Below, in pieces: positions 58,165 to 64,000 of a stretch of 64,000 nt of DNA. Origin of the DNA: Sneathiella sp. (GTDB lineage: Bacteria > Pseudomonadota > Alphaproteobacteria > Sneathiellales > Sneathiellaceae); NCBI RefSeq assembly GCF_029233945.1, contig NZ_JARGOQ010000006.1, positions 1 through 64,000 of the forward strand, given 5' to 3'. Position 1 is the first letter of the stretch. Each line of letters opens with the position of its first letter. The notes beneath the pieces were generated by a model. The model made no database searches and had not been told where the DNA came from. It saw nothing but the letters and a program-made list of their open reading frames with translations. The position numbers and the translations under genes were made by a program.

Positions 58165-60177
58165 ATGGCACAAGACAAGACGGACGCCGTAAAATCCGGC
58201 ACCCCAAAGAAAGATCGCCCCTGGTTGTTCCGCACCTATTCCGGTCATTCGTCCGCCAAAGCCTCAAATGAGCTTTATAAAACAAACCTTGCGCGTGGCC
58301 AGACCGGCTTGTCCGTTGCCTTCGATCTGCCGACCCAAACCGGCTATGATTCGGATCATGTCCTCGCCCGGGGCGAAGTGGGCAAGGTCGGTGTACCAAT
58401 ATGCCATATCGGGGATATGCGCGCCCTGTTTGATGATATCCCGCTCGAGAAAATGAACACCTCGATGACCATCAACGCGACATCCGCCTGGTTGTTGGCA
58501 CTTTATGTTGCGGTCGCCGAGGAACAAGGCGCCGATGTGGCCACCCTTCAGGGCACCGTCCAGAATGATATCATTAAAGAGTATCTCTCACGCGGAACCT
58601 ATATCTTTCCACCAAAACCAAGCATGAAGCTAATAACCGACGTGGTAAGCTACACCTACCAGCATATGCCGAAATGGAACCCGACCAACGTCTGCTCCTA
58701 CCATCTGCAGGAAGCGGGAGCGACACCGGTGCAGGAACTGTCCTTTGCGTTGGCAACAGCCATTGCGGTTCTGGATGCGGTAAAAGAAGGCGGGCAGATC
58801 AGCGCCGAGGATTTCCCCTCTGCGACGGGGCGGATAAGTTTCTTCGTCAATGCTGGCATCCGTTTTATCACCGAAATGTGCAAAATGCGCGCTTTTGTCG
58901 ATCTTTGGGATGAGATCCTGCGGGATCGCTACGGTGTCGAGGATGAGAAATTTCGACGCTTTCGCTATGGCGTGCAGGTAAACTCCCTCGGCCTGACGGA
59001 ACAACAGCCGGAAAACAACGTCTATCGCATTCTCCTTGAAATGCTGGCCGTCGTGCTTTCCAAGAAAGCGCGCGCACGGGCCGTTCAGCTCCCCGCCTGG
59101 AACGAGGCATTAGGGCTGCCCCGGCCATGGGATCAGCAGTGGTCGCTTCGCCTGCAGCAGATTGTCGCTTTTGAGACCGACCTGCTGGAATTTGGCGATA
59201 TCTTCGAAGGTTCGACCGAAATTGACCGCAAGGTTGAGGAGTTAAAAGCCGCTGCACGCGAGGAGCTGAAACTCATTGAGGAAATGGGCGGTGCCGTCAC
59301 TGCCGTCGATACCGGCTATTTAAAAGAAAGCCTGGTGAATTCCAATACAAACCGCGTTCAGTCGGTCATCGCTGGCGAATTGCCCGTCATCGGCGTGAAT
59401 AAATTTACCGAATCCGCCCCTTCCCCGCTCACGCAGGAGGCCGACGGCGGGATCATGACCGTCGATCCCGCAGCGGAAGCCGAACAGATCGAGCTGTTGC
59501 AGGCATGGCGCGAGAGCCGGGATGACGCCGCCGTGAAGAAGGCACTGGACGCCTTGTCAAAGGCAGCAAATGACGGGCAGAATATCATGCCGGCCTCCAT
59601 CGCCGCCGCCAAGGCAGGGGTGACGACGGGTGAATGGTCGGAAGCACTCCGTCACGTATATGGGGAATACCGCGCGCCAACCGGCGTGAGCTCGGCTGTT
59701 TCCAACGCAGAGAACGACATTTTGGAACCCGCCCGAGAGAAGGTTGCGGCGGCGGCGGCGGCACTTGGACGGCCGCTCAAGGTTCTGGTCGGCAAACCGG
59801 GACTTGATGGCCATTCCAATGGTGCGGAGCAAATCGCCGTGTCCGCCCGCGACAGCGGCATGCAGGTGGTTTATGAAGGGATCCGCCTGACACCGGAGCA
59901 GATTGTCACCGCGGCCAAGGCCGGGACCGTCGATCTTGTCGGCCTGTCCATTCTTTCCGGCTCCCACATTCCGCTTGCGACAGAAGTCTGTGAAAGATTG
60001 AAAGCCGCAGGCCTTGGCGATGTTCCTGTTGTGGTCGGGGGCATCATCCCGCTCGAGGATGCGGAGACACTCAGGAAAGCCGGCGTCAGTCAGATCTATA
60101 CACCGAAGGATTTCGACATGGCGGGCATCGTCATCGACATGGTCGATATGATCATGAAATATGAGAATGTCGCCTGA
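58165..60177 (+). CDS. ecm: (2R)-ethylmalonyl-CoA mutase (MeaA)
   Basis: 670 residues. The N-terminal substrate barrel begins KDRPWLFRTYSGHSSAKASNELYKTNLARGQTGLSVAFDLPTQTGYDSD and contains the MeaA-type LQGTVQNDIIKEYLSRGTYIFPPKPSM. The C-terminal cobalamin domain carries the DxHxxG motif in GKPGLDGHSNGAEQIAVSARD, where His coordinates cobalt. It rearranges ethylmalonyl-CoA to methylsuccinyl-CoA using adenosylcobalamin. Divergent from ccr-mcd, so one intergenic region may control three successive pathway steps. Confidence 0.97.
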   Translation: MAQDKTDAVKSGTPKKDRPWLFRTYSGHSSAKASNELYKTNLARGQTGLSVAFDLPTQTGYDSDHVLARGEVGKVGVPICHIGDMRALFDDIPLEKMNTSMTINATSAWLLALYVAVAEEQGADVATLQGTVQNDIIKEYLSRGTYIFPPKPSMKLITDVVSYTYQHMPKWNPTNVCSYHLQEAGATPVQELSFALATAIAVLDAVKEGGQISAEDFPSATGRISFFVNAGIRFITEMCKMRAFVDLWDEILRDRYGVEDEKFRRFRYGVQVNSLGLTEQQPENNVYRILLEMLAVVLSKKARARAVQLPAWNEALGLPRPWDQQWSLRLQQIVAFETDLLEFGDIFEGSTEIDRKVEELKAAAREELKLIEEMGGAVTAVDTGYLKESLVNSNTNRVQSVIAGELPVIGVNKFTESAPSPLTQEADGGIMTVDPAAEAEQIELLQAWRESRDDAAVKKALDALSKAANDGQNIMPASIAAAKAGVTTGEWSEALRHVYGEYRAPTGVSSAVSNAENDILEPAREKVAAAAAALGRPLKVLVGKPGLDGHSNGAEQIAVSARDSGMQVVYEGIRLTPEQIVTAAKAGTVDLVGLSILSGSHIPLATEVCERLKAAGLGDVPVVVGGIIPLEDAETLRKAGVSQIYTPKDFDMAGIVIDMVDMIMKYENVA

Positions 60178-60217
60178 TCAGAGCGTGGGCGAGAGATTCG
60201 CGGAAAAGCGCCGAAAA

Positions 60218-61063
60218 TTAACCATAATCGACCATTTTCCGCACCTCTTCGGGCTGGTAACCATATTCGCGTAAAGATTTGATTGTTGCATCCTTGTCAC
60301 GTTTTGAGAGACGACGCCCTTTCGCATCCGAGATCAATCCATGATGAAAATAGGTCGGTGTCGACAGGTCCAGCAAGGCCTGCAAGAGCCGGTGAATATG
60401 CGTTGACGCAAACAGGTCCTGGCCCCGTATAATATGGTTAACACCCTGAATTGCATCATCAAATGTCACCGCCAGATGATAGCTGGTCGGGGTATCCTTC
60501 CGGGCCAGGACGACATCGCCGAAGGGGGCCGGATCACATTGTACCCACCCCTTGCCGACTTCCTGAAACTGAAGGGCCGATAACTCTACGCCCGCAACCG
60601 CATTAACCATATTTAGCCGTAGTGCATAAGCATCCCCGCGGGCGAAACGCGTCTGCCGTTCAACTTCCGTCAAGTCGCGGCAAATCCCCGGATACTGGGG
60701 ACCTTCCGGTCCATGGGGTGCCGAGTTGCTGCGGTTGATTTCAGCCGTGATCTCCTTCCGGGTGCAAAAACAGGGATAGATCAAATCCCGGTCGCTGAGC
60801 TTCTCAAGCAGGGCCGTATAATCTTCAAAATGATCGCTTTGGCGGCGCACCGGCGGGTCCCAATCCAGCCCCAGCCAGGCGAGGTCTTCATAGATCGCAT
60901 CTTCGAATTCCGGGCGGCATCTCGTCTGGTCGATATCTTCCATGCGAAGCAGGAACCGTCCACCGCTTTCCCGGGCCGCCTTCCAGGCAAGAGAAGCGGA
61001 ATAAACATGTCCAAGATGGAGAAAACCGGTTGGGCTCGGCGCAAAACGCGTTATAGTTACCAT
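60218..61063 (-). CDS. gluQ: Glutamyl-Q tRNA(Asp) synthetase
   Basis: 281 residues, a truncated glutamyl-tRNA synthetase without an anticodon-binding domain. ATP motif RFAPSPTGFLHLGH (HIGH-like), zinc ligands in YPCFCTRKEIT and PGICRD, KMSKS-like GRRLSKRDKDATI. It attaches glutamate to queuosine in the anticodon of tRNA-Asp. It is convergent with ecm with about 40 bp between stops. Confidence 0.95.
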   Translation of the reverse strand: MVTITRFAPSPTGFLHLGHVYSASLAWKAARESGGRFLLRMEDIDQTRCRPEFEDAIYEDLAWLGLDWDPPVRRQSDHFEDYTALLEKLSDRDLIYPCFCTRKEITAEINRSNSAPHGPEGPQYPGICRDLTEVERQTRFARGDAYALRLNMVNAVAGVELSALQFQEVGKGWVQCDPAPFGDVVLARKDTPTSYHLAVTFDDAIQGVNHIIRGQDLFASTHIHRLLQALLDLSTPTYFHHGLISDAKGRRLSKRDKDATIKSLREYGYQPEEVRKMVDYG

Positions 61064-61202
61064 ATAGTTAACAACGGAGTGCTTTCGAAAAAATAGTCAA
61101 ATACGCTTAAAATTTTATCTGTTTTTCTTGTCAGCCGCCGGGGGCGGCGCTAGCCTTTGTTAATACTTTATTAATTATAAAAATTGTCAACGGGCGAGAC
61201 GA

Positions 61203-62489
61203 ATGTTTAAAAGAATATTGATCGCGTTGAATATATTAATGCTGGTAACGGCTTGCGCCATTCCGATGACCAGAAACGATGATATCAATGCGGCGATGGA
61301 CCGATATGAAGTTGCCTATCGCGAAACCGTTAGAAATGACCCGATGATGGCGGAAAATATCAACGTCATGGCGGATGTTCTGCAGACGGTGGATCAGCGA
61401 TATGTTGATAATGTCAACCCCGACGCCCTGATTGATAAGGCGATTGAAGGATTGAAGGCCGTTCCGGTTGACGGAGAAGGCGAAAGTGATCCGACAACGC
61501 GCGCGCTGAACGCGATGCTCGCTTCAATGGACCGGTATACCGGCTATATGGCACCACAGCGCTTTTCCTCTTACCGCGAAAGTCTGGAAGGACATTTCGT
61601 CGGCCTCGGCATTCATATCAGAATGATTGACGACAATCTCACCATTATGAGCCTGCTGCGCGGTTCTGGTGCGGAAGAGGCCGGGCTGCTTGAAAAAGAC
61701 ATTATCACCCATGTTGACGGCGAGCCGATCAAGGGCCTCACGCTCTCTCAGGCGCGGGACAAGCTGCGCGGACCGGAAGATACATTTGCGCCCCTGACCA
61801 TTCTCCGGGAAAGCGCACCGTCCCCGCTGCAGATTGATGTCATGCGCCGCGACGTGGAAGTTGCCGCAGTGGAGCACCGTATTGAAGGAAATATTGGCTA
61901 TATCCGTATCTTTTCCTTTACTCGGAATACCGGCCCCGGCGTGGCCGTTGCGCTGAAGGATTTCCAATATACCCTCGGCTCAGGCCTCTGCGGCATCGTT
62001 CTGGATATGCGGAATAACCCGGGTGGCCTCGTTTCCGCCGCGGAGATTGTCGCCGATGCCTTCCTCGATAGCGGAAATATCTATTCAGTCAAAAACCGCG
62101 GACGCGAGTTGGTGTCGCGTGACGCCGTTCAGGGGGACGAGACCGAGGGTGCCCCCATTATCGTGATGCTGAACAAGAAGTCCGCGTCCTCTTCGGAAAT
62201 TGTTGCCGGTGCGCTTAAATATCAGGCGCGGGCCAAATTGTTCGGGGAAAAGAGTTACGGTAAGGGGTTGATGCAGTCGCTGATGCCGCTCCGGAATGGC
62301 GGTGGCCTCCGGCTAACGACCGGCCGATTTACAACGGGTGGAGGCCCGACATTTCATGGGGTTGGACTAACGCCGGATATTCCGCATGTCGTTCACGAAG
62401 GCGAAAGCGATGAAGCGCAGATCGCCCTTGCGGCGAAAAGCCTGAATTGTGCTTCGGACATGAAGACGGCGCTTGTTACCTCCCAATGA
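61203..62489 (+). CDS. S41 family carboxy-terminal processing protease, lipoprotein
   Basis: 428 residues with a lipoprotein signal ending LVTAC (Cys18), so anchored in the periplasm. A PDZ domain (about 130-215, HFVGLGIHIRM through GLTLSQARDKLRGP) precedes the peptidase domain. The Ser/Lys dyad is Ser329 (KSASSSEI) and Lys354 (EKSYGKG), 25 residues apart as in the family. It cuts proteins at exposed C-termini. Its stop overlaps the next ATG by 4 bp. Confidence 0.93.
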   Translation: MFKRILIALNILMLVTACAIPMTRNDDINAAMDRYEVAYRETVRNDPMMAENINVMADVLQTVDQRYVDNVNPDALIDKAIEGLKAVPVDGEGESDPTTRALNAMLASMDRYTGYMAPQRFSSYRESLEGHFVGLGIHIRMIDDNLTIMSLLRGSGAEEAGLLEKDIITHVDGEPIKGLTLSQARDKLRGPEDTFAPLTILRESAPSPLQIDVMRRDVEVAAVEHRIEGNIGYIRIFSFTRNTGPGVAVALKDFQYTLGSGLCGIVLDMRNNPGGLVSAAEIVADAFLDSGNIYSVKNRGRELVSRDAVQGDETEGAPIIVMLNKKSASSSEIVAGALKYQARAKLFGEKSYGKGLMQSLMPLRNGGGLRLTTGRFTTGGGPTFHGVGLTPDIPHVVHEGESDEAQIALAAKSLNCASDMKTALVTSQ

Positions 62490-63127
62490 CGGATGAGGGG
62501 GATATTGCGGCTGCCCTTGACCATATTGGCGCGCAGGACCCGGACTTCGCCCACGCCCTCACCCTGATCCAGCCGCTGCCGACCCGGCGTCGGCCTGCCG
62601 GGTTTGAACATCTCGCCAAAATCATTGTTGAGCAACAAGTATCGCTCGCCAGCGCAGAAGCCATCTGGGGCCGACTTTATAGCGCCGTGACTCCCTTCCT
62701 GCCGGAGAGAATGCTTGACCATACGGAAGAAGAGCTCCGCGCTCTTGGATTAAGCCGCCAGAAAGCGCGTTATTGCCGTGCCCTGGCCGAAGAAATCTTA
62801 AGCGAACGCCTCCAGCTTGATATCCTTCATGAACATGATGACGAGAATGTTCTCGCCCAGCTGACCAGCGTAAAGGGGATCGGTCGCTGGACGGCGGAAA
62901 TTTACATGATTTCCTGCCTCGGTCGCGCAGATATCTGGCCCGCAGGCGACGTCGCGCTCCAGACTGCCTTTGGACATCTCAAAAACCTTCCCACTCGGCC
63001 TGACGCGGCGAAGATGGATGAACTTGCGGAACCCCTCCGTCCCTATCGCACCGTCGCCGCGCGCATTTTGTGGCGCTATTATGCTGATGTGGTGCAGGCG
63101 CCGACGCGCAAAAAAGTCTCTGAATAA
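62486..63127 (+). CDS. DNA-3-methyladenine glycosylase II (AlkA-like, HhH-GPD)
   Basis: 213 residues from ATG overlapping the preceding stop (ATGA). It has the helix-hairpin-helix LTSVKGIGRWTAEIYMISCLGRADIWPAGDVAL with the catalytic Asp in GDVAL, and the LAKIIVEQQVSLASAEAIWGRLY substrate-pocket segment. It removes alkylated bases in base-excision repair. It lacks the N-terminal domain of E. coli AlkA, so it belongs to the short branch. Confidence 0.92.
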   Translation: MTDEGDIAAALDHIGAQDPDFAHALTLIQPLPTRRRPAGFEHLAKIIVEQQVSLASAEAIWGRLYSAVTPFLPERMLDHTEEELRALGLSRQKARYCRALAEEILSERLQLDILHEHDDENVLAQLTSVKGIGRWTAEIYMISCLGRADIWPAGDVALQTAFGHLKNLPTRPDAAKMDELAEPLRPYRTVAARILWRYYADVVQAPTRKKVSE

Positions 63128-63328
63128 CTATAATTTTTGGGAGGACTCACGAAAACAGGCGGATGCACTCCTATATTTCATACGGTAAAATCTTTTGGCA
63201 CCATGGCCTCCCCTAGATGCGGTGGCTTCATAATTATTTCACACAAAATACTGTAATAGGGTTTGCAATTTGCAAAGGGAAAGGCCAAACTTTCCATCGT
63301 ACCATCCTGTTTGGAGACAGATAGAGCC

Positions 63329-63880
63329 TTGCAAACGTCTGTGGAAAAATACCCGGCCCTGGTTCTGAACGCCGATTACAGGCCCTTAAGCTACTTTCCC
63401 TTATCGCTTTGGTCCTGGCAGGACACTCTTAAATCGGTCTTTCTGGATCGGGTCAACATCGTCTCGGAATATGATCGGATTGTCCGATCGCCGAGCTTCG
63501 AGATGCGCTTGCCCAGCGTGATCTGCCTGAAGCGCTATGTCAAACAAGGCAAGCAGCCCGCCTTCACCCGATTTAATGTGTTCCTGCGCGATGGCTTTCG
63601 CTGCCAATATTGCGGCTCACCGGAGGAGCTGACATTCGACCATGTGCTGCCGCGCCGCCTCGGCGGACAGACAAGCTGGGAGAATATCACGACGGCTTGT
63701 GCGCCCTGCAACATGAAGAAAGGGGGCAGGCTTCCCCGGGAAGTGAGTATGTTCCCGGAAATCCGCCCCTATATACCGACCCCGCAAATGCTTAATCATC
63801 AGGGCCGCGGCTTCCCGCCCAACTATCTTCACGAAAGCTGGCGCGACTATCTTTATTGGGATACCGAACTCGAAGAATAA
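63329..63880 (+). CDS. HNH endonuclease
   Basis: 183 residues from TTG at 63329, the first start keeping the family's N-terminal VEKYPALVLNADYRPLSYFPLSLWSWQD. TTGs at 63311 and 63263 would lengthen it, and no ATG is available. The HNH core has zinc cysteines CQYCG and CAPCN around LTFDHVLPRRLGGQTSWENITTACAPC, where His and Asn bind the metal. Proteins of this length are widespread in alphaproteobacteria as chromosomal genes of unknown role, not phage remnants. Confidence 0.88.
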   Translation: MQTSVEKYPALVLNADYRPLSYFPLSLWSWQDTLKSVFLDRVNIVSEYDRIVRSPSFEMRLPSVICLKRYVKQGKQPAFTRFNVFLRDGFRCQYCGSPEELTFDHVLPRRLGGQTSWENITTACAPCNMKKGGRLPREVSMFPEIRPYIPTPQMLNHQGRGFPPNYLHESWRDYLYWDTELEE

Positions 63881-64000
63881 ACGAAATTCCCCGCCCCCAC
63901 TTGCCTTACTGACGTTTCGGCGTCTATATAGAAGCAAATTTGTAATCTTTTCCCTTATCACTAAAGATGTGACGCACTATGAGTTATGGCCTTGGTCTTT

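Noticed and set aside
61130-61155. GCCGCC/GGCGGC hairpin upstream of the S41 protease gene
   Set aside because: A short GC-rich palindrome with a tiny loop, no T tract and no link to a promoter box. It is likely incidental.
63979-64000. An ATG starting seven codons to the window edge (MSYGLGL)
   Set aside because: Too short to judge, and no ribosome binding site is obvious upstream. It could be the start of the next gene.

Overview
This window is chromosomal sequence from an alphaproteobacterium. Evidence for that is the SAM-II riboswitch ahead of metZ, small proteins typical of the class (DUF2842, DUF4170, a HIG1-like twin-membrane protein beside the cobalamin adenosyltransferase), an ethylmalonyl-CoA pathway cluster (ccr, mcd, ecm), bactofilin and class III cyclase genes, and moderately high G+C coding sequence. 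The genus cannot be fixed from sequence alone. A marine Rhodospirillales/Sneathiella/Kordiimonas-like organism is an inference only.

Layout. 0-1 kb: the end of a decayed IS6-family insertion sequence, then tRNA-Ser(GGA). 1.2-12 kb (mostly minus strand): lepA, a PaaI-type thioesterase, and the translation cluster thrS-infC-rpmI-rplT-pheS-pheT, interrupted between infC and rpmI by a plus-strand exported phosphoesterase. 12-18 kb: a glycosyltransferase, an alpha/beta hydrolase, a gene-free stretch with a possible small RNA, DUF2842, bactofilin, and a coupled operon of ECF sigma factor, putative anti-sigma factor, CnrX/ZraP-like protein and DUF938 methyltransferase. 17.7-25.4 kb: groESL under a perfect CIRCE element, argS, class II fructose-bisphosphate aldolase, a MarR regulator, gamma-glutamyltransferase, DUF4170. 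25.5-32.6 kb: a membrane protein, an adenylate cyclase, an unusual Nfu protein, an enoyl-CoA hydratase, a diguanylate cyclase with a hidden 57-residue membrane ORF overlapping its end, and fumC. 32.6-36.7 kb: tRNA-Gly(CCC), the SAM-II riboswitch with metZ, apaG, folE, trkH. 36.7-45.6 kb: a TetR/adaptor/RND efflux operon, a lipoprotein, and argD-argF-hslO. 45.7-54.9 kb: an ABC-2 permease, arsC, thiolase, 3-hydroxybutyryl-CoA dehydrogenase, etfAB, the cobalamin adenosyltransferase, a FAD oxidoreductase with a tautomerase, a YihY protein, a VOC protein. 54.9-60.2 kb: mcd-ccr divergent from ecm. 60.2-64 kb: gluQRS, an S41 protease, an AlkA-like glycosylase, an HNH endonuclease.

How the genes fit together. 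The 47-60 kb region reads as a C4 acyl-CoA module. Thiolase and 3-hydroxybutyryl-CoA dehydrogenase act on C4 thioesters, Ccr makes ethylmalonyl-CoA, B12-dependent Ecm makes methylsuccinyl-CoA, Mcd oxidises it and passes electrons to EtfAB, and the PduO-type transferase makes the cofactor Ecm needs. Most of the rest is core metabolism and translation.

I did not find a clear undescribed multi-gene system such as a defence island, biosynthetic cluster, CRISPR array or intact mobile element. The items most worth a second look are the AUA start codon of infC, an Nfu protein that lost one cluster-binding loop and carries a second Nfu domain, the switch-like duplicated 8-mer downstream of the SAM-II aptamer, perfect inverted repeats upstream of ecm and argD, the candidate small RNA near 14.3 kb, and the sigma/anti-sigma/metal-sensor operon.
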